Counted from the stretch's first letter, positions 17,235 to 26,137 are shown. The stretch: 64,000 bases of DNA from Pseudomonas pudica (GCF_015680405.1 NZ_JADLJS010000013.1:55384-119383), one strand, 5' to 3'. A program made the numbers and translations. The notes: generated from the sequence alone by a model not told the origin.

Positions 17235-18016
17235 CAGCTGGCCCTCCGCGTGCGGTACCAAGGCGTGGCCAACTCCCCAAGTCGCTTGACCAGGGCGCTG
17301 CTGCCCATGCCCAGCACGCCGATCAGCAGCATGCCGACGATGATGTCCGGGTAGTTTTGCAAGGTGTACGACTCCCAGGTGTAGTAGCCGATACCAAACT
17401 GTCCGGAAATCATCTCGGCGGTGACCAGGCAGAACCATGAAGTCCCCATGCCGATGGCCAGGCCAGTGACGATGCTCGGCAACGCTCCAGGCAACACCAC
17501 TTCGCGCAGGATCGACCAACGCTCTGCACCGAGGCTGCGCGCCGATGCTACCAGGCGCGGGTCGATGGCCTCGACGCCGTGGACGGTGTTCAGCAGGATC
17601 GGGAACAACGCACCAGTGAAGGTTATGAACACCATCGACAGTTCCGACGAGGGGAACATCAGGATCGCCAGCGGGATCCAGGCCACTGCCGGAATCGGCC
17701 GCAGCACTTCGAGTGGCGGCAGCAAGGTGTCCTCCGCCCATTTCGAGCGGCCGATCAACAACCCCAGGGCAACGCCAATCAGCGCTGCGGCGGCATAACC
17801 GGCAAACACCCGTGACAAGCTGCTGCCCAGGTGCGCCAGCAGGGTGCTGGATGTCAGCAGCTGCCAGGCAGCTTCCAGCACCGCCTTCGGTGTGGGGACA
17901 TAGGTGAACGTCAGCAGCCCGAGGTCCAGCTTCATGCTCGCCGCGACCTGCCAGAACAGCAGGCAGGCCAGCAGCGAAGCGAGGCGCACCGGCCAGCGCT
18001 TGAGGTTGCAGGTCAT
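17234..18016 (-). CDS. ABC transporter permease (SsuC/TauC type)
   Basis: A 260-residue inner-membrane permease with about six hydrophobic segments and the EAA loop VASARSLGAERWSILREVVL (about residues 156-175). It is normal single length, unlike the doubled AtsB. It lies 15 bases after the binding-protein gene and overlaps the ATPase gene. Confidence 0.9.
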   Translation of the reverse strand: MTCNLKRWPVRLASLLACLLFWQVAASMKLDLGLLTFTYVPTPKAVLEAAWQLLTSSTLLAHLGSSLSRVFAGYAAAALIGVALGLLIGRSKWAEDTLLPPLEVLRPIPAVAWIPLAILMFPSSELSMVFITFTGALFPILLNTVHGVEAIDPRLVASARSLGAERWSILREVVLPGALPSIVTGLAIGMGTSWFCLVTAEMISGQFGIGYYTWESYTLQNYPDIIVGMLLIGVLGMGSSALVKRLGELATPWYRTRRAS

Positions 18017-18031
18017 GTCGGTGCCTCCCGG

Positions 18032-19438
18032 TCAGCGCTGAGCGACAAGCTTCTGGTTGGCGCTGACGAAGTCCAGCGTTTCACCGCCATGGGCCTTGGC
18101 ATACTGCTCGGCTTGGTCCTTGAGCAGGAACGCCGCCAGCTCACCCTTTGCGTTGCGCACGAACCAGGCCTGGTTGGCCAGCAACTTGATTCCGCTGTCG
18201 GCGGCCTGGGCGTAGATGGCGCGGATGTCCCTGCCCTCCTGCTCCAGTTGGGCCAAGGCGCCAAGCGCGGCCTCCGGCGAAGCGTAGTGGCGGACCTTGC
18301 CTTCACCGCGCACCCAGATCTGAGCCAGGCGGCTGAAGTCGGTGATCGGTTTGCCTGTCAGCGCGTCATTGGCCTTGAGTGGCTGCGGATCGTAGTCTTT
18401 CAGCGCCTTGTCGTAGTCCACGCCAGCCTCCTTGAAGGCCGCACGGATGTATTGGTCGTCGATGAACTTGTCGGTGTCGAGGCCACGGTCGGTCTTTTTG
18501 AGCAGCTTGAGCGTATCGATGGAGGTTGCGACTGCCTGACGGTATTCAGGCTTCCAGGTCAGGTCGCGGGTCTGCAGGCCGAGCGGGCCGTGGAACAGGT
18601 AATTGACCTCGGCTTCGATGCCGGTGACTTTCTCGATCAACTCGCTGTACTTCTCAGGTTCCGCAGCGATCAGCCGATCGGCTTCCAGGCTGGCGCGCAG
18701 GTAGGCGGTGACCACTTCGGGGTATTTCTTCGCATAATCGGCATCGACCAAAGCGCCATGGAAGGTCGGTGCGTTGGCCTGGGCGCCGTCATAGATCTTG
18801 CGGGCGAAGCCGCGGTTGGGGAACAGTTCGGCGAACGGCACAAAGTCGGCATGGGCCTCGATGCGGTTGCTACGCAGGGCGGAACCGGCGATTTCCGGCG
18901 CCTGGGCGATGATTCGCACATCCTTCTGCGGGTCCCAGCCTTGGGCTGCTACGGCACGCAGCAGCATTCCGTGGGCGGTGGAAGCGAATGGCACGGAAAT
19001 GGTCTTGCCCTTGAGTTCAGTCAACGACTGCACGCTGGATGCTGCGGGTACGACGATGCCATTGCCGCTGCCGTGCACGCTGCCCGACAGCACGCTTACG
19101 AACAGGCTGCGCTTGCCGGCGTCCAGGTGAGCAACACCGTTGAACGACCCGGGGAAGTCGGCCATTGCCCCGAAGTCGAGTTTCCCAGCGACCATTTCAT
19201 TGGTCAGTGGCGCACCGCTGGTGAAGTTCTTCCACTCCACCTGATACTTGGCATCCTTGTATTTGCCGTCATGCGGCAGGTACTTCTCCAGCAGGCCAAG
19301 CTCGCGTATCAGCAGGCCACCAGTGGCGCAGTTGATGGTGGTGTCCTGTGTGCCAATGGCGATGCGGATGGTTTCGGCGCTGGCATTCAGGCCAGTGAGC
19401 GCCAGCGCGAGGCCGGCCACGGTTGCAACAAGGCGCAT
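18032..19438 (-). CDS. ABC substrate-binding protein with NosL-like C-terminal extension
   Basis: A 468-residue secreted protein (signal peptide 1-21, ending ASAETIR). Residues about 22-355 look like an SsuA/NrtA binding protein (VEWKNFTSGAPLTNEMVAGK; DFGAMADFPGSF). The last 105 residues are extra for this family (usual length 320-350). They show a NosL-like pattern: LAQIWVRGEGKVRHYASPEA, then NQAWFVRNAKGELAAF, then YAKAHGGETLDF. The NosL copper ligands (a CxxCGM-type motif) are missing. GAGGGGAAACACCC precedes the ATG. Ligand unknown; organosulfur is likely from the family and neighbours. Confidence 0.82.
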   Translation of the reverse strand: MRLVATVAGLALALTGLNASAETIRIAIGTQDTTINCATGGLLIRELGLLEKYLPHDGKYKDAKYQVEWKNFTSGAPLTNEMVAGKLDFGAMADFPGSFNGVAHLDAGKRSLFVSVLSGSVHGSGNGIVVPAASSVQSLTELKGKTISVPFASTAHGMLLRAVAAQGWDPQKDVRIIAQAPEIAGSALRSNRIEAHADFVPFAELFPNRGFARKIYDGAQANAPTFHGALVDADYAKKYPEVVTAYLRASLEADRLIAAEPEKYSELIEKVTGIEAEVNYLFHGPLGLQTRDLTWKPEYRQAVATSIDTLKLLKKTDRGLDTDKFIDDQYIRAAFKEAGVDYDKALKDYDPQPLKANDALTGKPITDFSRLAQIWVRGEGKVRHYASPEAALGALAQLEQEGRDIRAIYAQAADSGIKLLANQAWFVRNAKGELAAFLLKDQAEQYAKAHGGETLDFVSANQKLVAQR

Positions 19439-19453
19439 GGGTGTTTCCCCTCG

Positions 19454-19469
19454 AGTCGTTATAAGAGTT
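19454..19469. promoter_or_regulatory. Degenerate copy of the GntR palindrome before the binding-protein gene
   Basis: AGTCGTTATAAGAGTT matches the perfect palindrome at 22359-22374 in 11 of 16 positions, including the GTTATAA core. It lies 15 bases upstream of the start codon, where repressor binding would block transcription or overlap the promoter. Function is inferred. Confidence 0.45.
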
Positions 19470-19556
19470 GGATCGTCTCCGCCGCCCGGCTTGGGTGGTG
19501 GGAAACGAGGGGCACAGCGGGAGGGCGTCCGGTGGTGCGCCGGATGGCAGGATGAA

Positions 19557-19802
19557 TCAGCGCAGCAGGTACGGGATGTCGACTTTCACCGCCCCCGTGG
19601 GGCAGTCCTTTTCGCAGGGCATGCAGTACCAGCATTCGTCGAAGGCCATGTAGGCCTTCTGCGTGGCCGGGTTGATCGCCAGCAGGTCCATGGGGCAAAC
19701 CTCCACGCAGACGGTGCAGCCTTTATCGGCGATGCACTTGTCTTCGTCGATGGTGACCGGGGCGCTGCTGCGAAAGAAGATTTCTTGCGGCTGGTAGGCC
19801 AT
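19557..19802 (-). CDS. Two-cluster [4Fe-4S] ferredoxin, AprB-like
   Basis: An 81-residue ferredoxin with two cysteine sets: CIADKGCTVCVEVCP (C-x5-C-x2-C-x3-CP) and CWYCMPCEKDCP (C-x2-C-x2-C-x3-CP), enough for two [4Fe-4S] clusters. The start at 19802 (MAYQPQEIFF) follows GAGGACTCCGTG. It lies 63 bases downstream of the flavoprotein gene and is shorter than true AprB, lacking its C-terminal tail. It probably passes electrons to or from the AprA-like flavoprotein. Confidence 0.88.
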   Translation of the reverse strand: MAYQPQEIFFRSSAPVTIDEDKCIADKGCTVCVEVCPMDLLAINPATQKAYMAFDECWYCMPCEKDCPTGAVKVDIPYLLR

Positions 19803-19865
19803 TTCACGGAGTCCTCGGGGCCTGCGGCCCACGTTCTTCAAAGTGTTCACAGGACACAGGGTCGC

Positions 19866-21590
19866 CTAGGCTGCGTCGGCCTTTACCCGCAGCTGGTCGT
19901 AGGCGGTCTGCTCTTCTGCATCCAAAGCAATCAGGTAAGGCTCGACCGCTTTCTTGAAGCTGGTCATTTCACCGTTCTCGCCTTTTTTCAAATGGCAATG
20001 GCAGAACCACTCGCCATCGTTGCGCTCGGGGAAGTCCACTCGATGGTGGTAAAGCCCCCAGCGGCTTTCCTCGCGGAACAGCGAGGCCCGCGCCGCCATC
20101 TCGGCGCAATCGCGAATCACCGAAACTTCCATCGCACGCATCAGTTCATGAGGGTTGCTGGCCTTCATCTGGTCCAGGTCACGTTCGATCTCGGCAAAGC
20201 GCTCAAGGCCGATTTCCATCTTCCTGGTCACCTTGGGCGGCTGCAGGTAATCGTTGACCATGCGCCTGAGCTTGTACTCGACCTGCGCCGGCGGCAGGCC
20301 ATGCTGACGCTGCAGCGGGGCAAACACCCGCGCGCGCTCGCGCTCGACCTGTTCGGCATCGACCTCGGCGAATTCACGCCCGATCACGTAATGGGCAGCG
20401 TTCACACCGGCGAACCAGCCATAGGTGAAGGCCCCGAGCATGTAGTTGTGCGGCACCGCTGCCATATCGCCCGCGGCATACAGCCCTTTGACACTGGTCT
20501 CGGCCTTTTCATTGACCCACACCCCTGACGCCGAATGCCCCGAGCAGAAACCGATCTCCGAGATATGCATCTCGACCATGTGCTGGCGATAATCGGTACC
20601 ACGCCCGGCGTGGAACTGGCCACGACTGGGGCGCTCGTTGCTGTGCAAGATCTCTTCGATGTTCTGGATGGTTTCCTCGGCCAGGTGATCGAGCTTGAGG
20701 AACACCGGGCCATTGCCGCCTTCGAGCTCCTGGTGGAATTCCCACATCATCTGGCCGCTCCAGTAGTCGCACTCGATAAAGCGCTCACCCTTGCTGTTGG
20801 CGGTATATCCACCCAGTGGGCCGGTGACGTAGGCACAGGCCGGACCGTTGTAGTCCTTGATCAGCGGGTTGATCTGGAAGCACTCGAGGTTGGCCAGTTC
20901 GGCACCTGCATGGTAGGCCATGGCGTAGCCATCACCGGCGTTTGTCGGGTTCTCGTAGGTGCCCATCAAATAACCCGACGACGGCAAGCCCAGGCGCCCG
21001 GCCGCACCGCAGGCAAGGATCACCGCCTTGGCCCGCACCACCCGAAACTCTCCGCTACGGCAATCGAAACCCAGCACGCCAGCGGCCGCGCCTTCACCAT
21101 CGAGCAGCACACGGGTGCAGACCATACGGTTGCTGATTTCGACCCGGGCACGCTTGAGCTGACGGTACAGCACCTTCTTGATGTCGTGGCCTTCGGGCAT
21201 GGGCAACACGTAGGCGCCCATGTGGTGAACCTTCTTCACCGCGTAGTCGCCGGTCTCGTCCTTCTCGAACTTCACCCCCCAGCGGTCGAGTTGCTCGATG
21301 GTTTCAAAGCTGTGGGTAGCGTAGGCATGCACCGTGGCCTGGTTGACGATGCCGTCATTGGCCACGGTGATTTCCTTGGTGTACTGCTCGGGGGTGGCGT
21401 GGCCTGGGATGATCGCGTTGTTCAGGCCATCCATGCCCATGCTGATGGCACCGCTGCGCTTGACGTTGGCTTTGTCCAGCAGCAGCACGCGCAGGTTTTT
21501 GTCCTGCTCCTTGGCCTTGATCGCCGCCATCGGCCCGGCGGTACCGCCACCGATAACGATGATGTCGTAATCCTGGGTCTGGATGCTCAT
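19866..21590 (-). CDS. AprA-like FAD-dependent oxidoreductase (fumarate reductase/APS reductase alpha-like)
   Basis: A 574-residue flavoprotein of the succinate dehydrogenase/fumarate reductase/AprA superfamily. It has an N-terminal FAD dinucleotide motif IIVIGGGTAGPMAA, an AprA-like KRSGAISMGMDGLNN segment, EIGFCSGHSASGVWVNE with a candidate active-site histidine, and the AprA-like C-terminal pattern ESRWGLYHHRVDFPERND followed by EWFCHCH. Dissimilatory sulfate reducers use AprAB on adenylylsulfate, but no sat, dsr or qmo gene is present here. A related reaction on an imported organosulfur or organic acid is the best guess. Its ATG overlaps the gntR stop (ATGA). Confidence 0.85.
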   Translation of the reverse strand: MSIQTQDYDIIVIGGGTAGPMAAIKAKEQDKNLRVLLLDKANVKRSGAISMGMDGLNNAIIPGHATPEQYTKEITVANDGIVNQATVHAYATHSFETIEQLDRWGVKFEKDETGDYAVKKVHHMGAYVLPMPEGHDIKKVLYRQLKRARVEISNRMVCTRVLLDGEGAAAGVLGFDCRSGEFRVVRAKAVILACGAAGRLGLPSSGYLMGTYENPTNAGDGYAMAYHAGAELANLECFQINPLIKDYNGPACAYVTGPLGGYTANSKGERFIECDYWSGQMMWEFHQELEGGNGPVFLKLDHLAEETIQNIEEILHSNERPSRGQFHAGRGTDYRQHMVEMHISEIGFCSGHSASGVWVNEKAETSVKGLYAAGDMAAVPHNYMLGAFTYGWFAGVNAAHYVIGREFAEVDAEQVERERARVFAPLQRQHGLPPAQVEYKLRRMVNDYLQPPKVTRKMEIGLERFAEIERDLDQMKASNPHELMRAMEVSVIRDCAEMAARASLFREESRWGLYHHRVDFPERNDGEWFCHCHLKKGENGEMTSFKKAVEPYLIALDAEEQTAYDQLRVKADAA

Positions 21591-22336
21591 GCCTTGCTCC
21601 CCTTCTGGCGGTCGATGCGCAGGCGGTACTGGAAAGCATCGCCGCGGTAGTAAAGGTGTTCGAAGTCCAGTGGTGTACCGTCGGCGGCATGGGTCAGGCG
21701 CTCGATGCGCATGATCGGCGAGCCTTCTTCAACATCCAGGGCCTGGGTCAGGTCGCTGTCAGCCAGCACGGCATCGATGGCCAGGTCGGCGTGGCCCAGG
21801 GCAATGCCGCAGTCGTTTTCCAGAAGCAGGAAAATATCGCGGGTGACAAGGTCGGCCTTTTCCAGTTTTTCGCCGACGGCCTTGGGCAACCAGGTCAGCT
21901 CCAGCGACACCGGCTCGCGGTTGATCAGCCGCACCCGGCGGATCTCGGTGACCAGGCTGCCCTCCTCGACCTGCAGCCGCGCGGCTACCAATGCATTGGC
22001 TGGCACATGGCGGAAGCTGCGCAGGCGGTTGATCACCTCGTAACCCATTTGCGTCATCGACTCGCCCAACCCCTGCAGGGTGCTGACGTTCTGGAATGCC
22101 TTGGGCTTGGCGACGAAGGTGCCCTTGCCGTGGATCTTGAAAATCAGCCCTTCCTTCTGCAGATCGCCCAGCGCCTGGCGCACGGTGATGCGGCTGACGT
22201 CGAAAGCCTTGCCCAGTTCGCTTTCCGAGGGCATGCGGCTATGCGATGGATAAGTGCCGTCGAGGATGCGCTCGCGCAGCAATTCCTTGAGCTGGGTGTA
22301 AAGCGGTACCGGGGACAGGGGGAGCAGTTCGGCCAT
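21587..22336 (-). CDS. GntR-family (HutC subfamily) transcription regulator
   Basis: A 249-residue regulator with an N-terminal winged helix (SRMPSESELGKAFDVSRITV, then RQALGDLQKEGLIFKIHGKG) and a C-terminal UTRA ligand-binding domain (for example EEGSLVTEIRRVRLINREPV and IMRIERLTHAADGTPLDFEH). It is the first gene of the operon and overlaps the flavoprotein gene, so it is likely an autorepressor that responds to the transported compound. A perfect 16-base palindrome lies 23 bases upstream. Confidence 0.9.
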   Translation of the reverse strand: MAELLPLSPVPLYTQLKELLRERILDGTYPSHSRMPSESELGKAFDVSRITVRQALGDLQKEGLIFKIHGKGTFVAKPKAFQNVSTLQGLGESMTQMGYEVINRLRSFRHVPANALVAARLQVEEGSLVTEIRRVRLINREPVSLELTWLPKAVGEKLEKADLVTRDIFLLLENDCGIALGHADLAIDAVLADSDLTQALDVEEGSPIMRIERLTHAADGTPLDFEHLYYRGDAFQYRLRIDRQKGSKA

Positions 22337-22358
22337 AGGTCTCTTCGCTGATCGATTT

Positions 22359-22374
22359 ACTTGTTATAACAAGT
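22359..22374. promoter_or_regulatory. Perfect palindrome ACTTGTTATAACAAGT, candidate GntR operator
   Basis: A 16-base perfect inverted repeat just upstream of gntR. HutC/GntR repressors typically bind such short A/T-centred dyads beside their own genes. A degenerate copy lies at 19454-19469. Confidence 0.7.
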
Positions 22375-22543
22375 TGTGACCAGAGAATAGAGGGCATAAT
22401 AACTTCCGTGGAAATATCGATATCGCATATGGATAGATGCGTTTGTGATTGCTGCTGTCGGCAGCTCTCGGCGAAAGGTAAAAACGGCTACAGATCAAGG
22501 CGATGGACGCCATCGGATCAGATGGGTATCATGCGTGCGCGTT

Positions 22544-22620
22544 GCACTCGTAGCTCAGCTGGATAGAGTACTGCCCTCCGAAGGCAGGGGTCGTGGGTTC
22601 GAATCCCGCCGAGTGCGCCA
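22544..22620 (+). tRNA. tRNA-Arg (anticodon CCG)
   Basis: A 77-base cloverleaf with acceptor arms GCACTCG and CGAGTGC, encoded CCA at the end, D-arm TAGCTCAGCTGGATAGAG, anticodon stem CTGCC/GGCAG around the loop CTCCGAA with anticodon CCG at 22578-22580, and T-arm GGTTCGAATCC. It reads CGG codons as arginine. Confidence 0.97.
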
Positions 22621-22624
22621 TATC

Positions 22625-22656
22625 AAAAAGCCCTGGGCCTGTGCCCGGGGCTTTTT
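22625..22656 (+). terminator. Terminator after tRNA-Arg
   Basis: An AAAAAGCCC..GGGC stem with a CTGT-type loop returns as GCCC..GGGCTTTTT, a strong rho-independent terminator five bases after the tRNA. Confidence 0.9.
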
Positions 22657-22779
22657 CGTTTGTGCGACATGTCGCGTTTCTGGCACTCCCGTGCCATGGG
22701 TCATTGGTGTTAGCGTGGGCGTCTTCCCGTTCCCAACGGGTAACCCACAACAATGATTGGCGAAGGAATGCGCACAACC

Positions 22780-24510
22780 ATGCACCTGAAAAAACTTACC
22801 GCCACCACCCTGCTGCTGGCCAGCATCGGCCTGTTCACCCAACCGGCACAGGCCAACCTTACCCAGCAGCAGTCCGCGGCCATCGTCAAAGCCTTCGACG
22901 GCAGCGACCCAAGCGACTTCAAGCAGTTCCTCGGCAAGCTCAAAGGCAGCGACCTGGCCAAGGCCGACAACCTCGAGGCAACGCTCGATGCCTACCTGGC
23001 CGGCAAGCCACTGGCCGCCGAGCAGCAGAACGAAATCAACCGCCTGCTCGGCCTGTACACCCGCATCAAGTACGGCAAGGCCGCCAGCGAAACCCTGCGT
23101 GAACTGGTGGCCATCCCCACCTTCAACGTCGAAGGCACACCTCAGCACGAAAACCCCGAATTCCTCAGGATCGCTGACAAGATCAAGGCCCTTGCCGAGA
23201 GCTTCGGCCTGGCATTCCGCAACATCGACAATCGGGTATACGAGATTTCGCTGGGCAGCGGCGAGGAAGTGGTCGGCATCCATGCCCACGCCGACGTGGT
23301 GCCGGTCAACCCGGACAACTGGAAACTGGCCGATGGCACGCGCCTGGACCCGTTCAAGGTTACCTTGGTCGGCGACCGCATGTACGGCCGCGGCACCGAA
23401 GACGACAAGAACGGCATTGTCGTGGCGATGTATGCACTGAAAGTGGCCAAGGACGAGAACCTGCCTCTGGCTCGTCAGTTCAAGCTGCTGATCGACACCA
23501 CTGAAGAAACCAGCGGTGATGCCATCCCCTACTACTTCGAGCGCAACCCCACGCCCGACTACAACCTGGCCCTCGATGGCGGCTACCCGGTGGTCATCGC
23601 CGAGAAAGGCTACGGCACGATCATGGCCAGCTTCAGCAAGCGCCAGGCCAATGGCAAGGGTGCCGAGATCGTCAACCTGACCGGCGGCCTGGCCACCAAC
23701 CAGATCCCGACCACCTCGGTCGCGACCCTGGTCACCGACAACCCAGCGAAGCTGGCCAGCCAGCTGGAAAAAGCCGGCGCCGATTACGTGAAGCGCAATG
23801 GCGGCGACTTCAGCATCGCTGCCAAGGCCGATGGCAAGCAGGTATTGCTCACCGTGACCGGCGTTTCCGCCCACTCTTCGGAGCCGGAGTCCGGGGTCAA
23901 CCCGGTGGCGCGCATGCTTGGTTTCATCAACGGCCTGGGCAAGGATGTACCACTCAAGCACAACCACTTCACCGAAGCCGCCCGCTATGCCGACGACAAC
24001 TGGGGCCTGGACTACCTGGGCAACAAGCTCGGCGTGGCCTTCAAGGATTCGTTCATGGGCCCGCTTACCGCCTCGCTGACCTTTGTCGGGGTGGATGAAA
24101 AAGGCCTGAAACTGGCGGTGAACCTGCGCATTCCGAAAGGCAAGCCAATTGCCACGATCAAGGACGAGCTGGCTGACAAACTGGGCAAATGGACCCGGCA
24201 GAGCCATACCTCGGTGGCCTTCGACTACAGCCTGGACGAGCCGATGTACCGCAACCCCGAGGGCGAATGGGTCAAGGCCTTGCTTGACGTGGCTACCGAG
24301 AACCTGGGCATGAAGCACGAGTTTGGTACCTCGGCGGGCGCCACCTCGGTACATGACCTGCCTAACGGCGTGCAGTTCGGCCTGGCCATGCCGGATGTGA
24401 AGTACACCGGGCACAACGACAACGAGTTCAAGACCGTGGAACAGTTCATGCTGGACTTGCAGGTGGTGAGCGAGATGGTGGCGCGGATCGGGCAGATGCC
24501 GAAGCTCTGA
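22780..24510 (+). CDS. Secreted M20-family metallopeptidase (dipeptidase-like)
   Basis: About 576 residues with a signal peptide ([20 protein letters not shown], cut near AQANLTQ). M20 metal-site motifs are visible: [34 protein letters not shown] and a late histidine in [10 protein letters not shown]. Such enzymes hydrolyse dipeptides using two zinc ions, here in the periplasm. The start at 22780 has AAGGA 13 bases upstream; 22768 and 22753 are in-frame alternatives with poorer spacing. The REP pair after it may end its transcript. Confidence 0.87.
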   Translation: MHLKKLTATTLLLASIGLFTQPAQANLTQQQSAAIVKAFDGSDPSDFKQFLGKLKGSDLAKADNLEATLDAYLAGKPLAAEQQNEINRLLGLYTRIKYGKAASETLRELVAIPTFNVEGTPQHENPEFLRIADKIKALAESFGLAFRNIDNRVYEISLGSGEEVVGIHAHADVVPVNPDNWKLADGTRLDPFKVTLVGDRMYGRGTEDDKNGIVVAMYALKVAKDENLPLARQFKLLIDTTEETSGDAIPYYFERNPTPDYNLALDGGYPVVIAEKGYGTIMASFSKRQANGKGAEIVNLTGGLATNQIPTTSVATLVTDNPAKLASQLEKAGADYVKRNGGDFSIAAKADGKQVLLTVTGVSAHSSEPESGVNPVARMLGFINGLGKDVPLKHNHFTEAARYADDNWGLDYLGNKLGVAFKDSFMGPLTASLTFVGVDEKGLKLAVNLRIPKGKPIATIKDELADKLGKWTRQSHTSVAFDYSLDEPMYRNPEGEWVKALLDVATENLGMKHEFGTSAGATSVHDLPNGVQFGLAMPDVKYTGHNDNEFKTVEQFMLDLQVVSEMVARIGQMPKL

Positions 24511-24520
24511 TTGACTGTTA

Positions 24521-24624
24521 CCGGCCTCTTCGCGGGCACGCCCGCTCCCGCAGGAATTACGCAACGATCGAAGTAGGTGCGATACCTGTGGGAGCGGGCA
24601 TGCCCGCGAAGAGGCCGGTACAGG
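24521..24624. repeat. REP pair, CCTCTTCGCGGG-type family
   Basis: CCGGCCTCTTCGCGGGCACG plus CCCGCTCCCGCAGG is inverted as CCTGTGGGAGCGGGC plus CCCGCGAAGAGGCCGG across a 40-base spacer, almost symmetrical. Confidence 0.9.
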
Positions 24625-24742
24625 CGATCACCAATGACGTTTTTCAATCGACTCGATGCCGTTTCCTGCATTGCCGTGCAGAGCGCCGTACCGGATGCTT
24701 TATTTACTCCGAGACATCGCTTTTTCCCCAGCAGAGGCCCGT

Positions 24743-25180
24743 ATGAAGACCGTCGAACAAATCCTCAAGACCAAGTCCCAGCACCAGACCGTATACACCA
24801 TCGGCCCGGATGACTCGGTACTCGACGCCCTGAAGCTGCTGGCGGAGAAAAACGTCGGTGCGCTACCGGTGGTCGAGGCCAACCAGGTGGTGGGTATCGT
24901 CAGTGAACGGGACTATGCGCGCAAGCTGGTGCTCAAGGGCCGCTCGTCTGCCGCTACCCCCGTGCGCGAGATCATGAGTGCTCCGGTGGTCACCGTGGAA
25001 CCGAAGCAGAACCTCGAGTACTGCATGAACCTGATGACCAACCGCCACCTGCGCCACCTGCCGGTGGTCAGCAATGGCGAGCTGCTGGGCCTGCTGTCGA
25101 TCGGTGACCTGGTAAAGGAAACCATCGCTGAACAAGCAAACCTGATTCTGAAACTGGAGCAATACATCCGCGGTGAATGA
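24743..25180 (+). CDS. CBS-domain pair protein
   Basis: A 145-residue protein consisting only of two CBS domains (residues about 8-65 and 77-135), for example SVLDALKLLAEKNVGALPVV and MNLMTNRHLRHLPVV. Such stand-alone pairs bind adenine nucleotides and regulate partner proteins. The start at 24743 (MKTVEQIL) follows CAGAGGCCCGT; the upstream in-frame stretch has no family similarity. Confidence 0.88.
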   Translation: MKTVEQILKTKSQHQTVYTIGPDDSVLDALKLLAEKNVGALPVVEANQVVGIVSERDYARKLVLKGRSSAATPVREIMSAPVVTVEPKQNLEYCMNLMTNRHLRHLPVVSNGELLGLLSIGDLVKETIAEQANLILKLEQYIRGE

Positions 25181-25186
25181 AGCGCC

Positions 25187-25825
25187 TCAATGGTAGGCGC
25201 GCTCCAGTTCGTCCAGCTGATGGTCGAAGCTGCGCAGGCGCGCCGACCAGGTGTACACCAGCACTTCCAGGTCCCGGTTGAGTACGGCGGTGTTGCCATG
25301 GCCGCTGCGGGTTGGCTCGCCTAAATCCAATTGGTAGCGTTCACGGGCCATGGCCTGGGCCACGCTGGACAGGTCACGGGCATTGGCCAGCCAGTGGTGA
25401 TGGTGGTCGTGAACTTCGCGGTCGAGCAAGCGGCACTGGCGTTTCAGGGCATCCAGGCTCTGCTCCAGCGGGGTGCCCTTGAGCTCGCCCATGACCTCTT
25501 CGAAGGTGCGCCCCGAATGCCAGTAGCTGCCCCAGAAGTAGCGGTCGAACACCGTCTCGACGCGGCGCAGCGCGACCTTGGTATTCCAGATGGTCAGCAA
25601 TGTTCGCCCCTGCACCACCTCGCGCTTGTTCAGGTGCAGTTGCTGCCAGGCGATCCAGGCCAGCGCGACCAGTGCAACCGCCACAGTGACAGCGGCAGCG
25701 GCGTACAGGAAGTGCACTGCCTGGTTCATCTGTTGCGTTTGCCTGATGCCGTAGAAATAACTGGCCGTCAAGGTGCCCAGGATCGTCACGGAGCACCAGA
25801 AACCTGGTGCGTAGGGATCTTTCAT
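25187..25825 (-). CDS. Conserved hypothetical inner-membrane protein
   Basis: A 212-residue protein with two membrane segments in the first 65 residues (FWCSVTILGTLTASYFYGI and a long alanine/valine-rich segment), then a cytoplasmic, charged, mostly helical part with a histidine run HDHHHHW. I do not recognise a family. The start at 25825 follows AAGGGGATAGCG. It converges on the CBS gene with a six-base gap. Confidence 0.7.
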   Translation of the reverse strand: MKDPYAPGFWCSVTILGTLTASYFYGIRQTQQMNQAVHFLYAAAAVTVAVALVALAWIAWQQLHLNKREVVQGRTLLTIWNTKVALRRVETVFDRYFWGSYWHSGRTFEEVMGELKGTPLEQSLDALKRQCRLLDREVHDHHHHWLANARDLSSVAQAMARERYQLDLGEPTRSGHGNTAVLNRDLEVLVYTWSARLRSFDHQLDELERAYH

Positions 25826-25894
25826 CGCGCTATCCCCTTGTTGTTTTCCTGAGCATAGCAACGGCCAATCACTCGTCAGGCACCACTCGGCGCT

Positions 25895-26137
25895 TTATTT
25901 TTTACGCAGGTGCAGCGCCTCGTTCAGTTGGTCGATCATTGGAATCCAGTCGTCATCAGCGATGTACTTCTCTTTCAGGAAAGCGCGCTGGGAATCGCTC
26001 CAGAAAGGTGCATCAACCAGCTTTACATCATCGTCGAGCGGCGAATGGGTGCTGATGAAACGGTCGATTTCGACCGGATCGTCAGACAGCCCCAGCTGTT
26101 TGAAGATCTCGGACAAAGGATGAATCGGCTTTTCCAT
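25895..26137 (-). CDS. DUF2789-family small protein
   Basis: An 80-residue acidic protein, MEKPIHPLSEIFKQLGLSDD to the C-terminus, matching the remembered DUF2789 pattern (LFxQLGL, FIxxHxPL, AxFWxxxQ). Function is unknown. A very strong GAGGAGGAACC site fixes the start at 26137. Confidence 0.8.
   Translation of the reverse strand: MEKPIHPLSEIFKQLGLSDDPVEIDRFISTHSPLDDDVKLVDAPFWSDSQRAFLKEKYIADDDWIPMIDQLNEALHLRKK

Noticed and set aside
16383..17741. 452-codon version of the ABC ATPase
   Set aside because: The N-terminal 169 residues are the permease read in the wrong frame; the overlap start at 17234 is the natural one.
22544..22620. tRNA-Arg as an integration site
   Set aside because: No integrase, no duplicated tRNA 3' end and no mobile genes were found beside it.
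22555..24564. 669-codon open frame opposite the M20 peptidase and through the tRNA
   Set aside because: It crosses a tRNA gene and terminator and mirrors the peptidase codon pattern.
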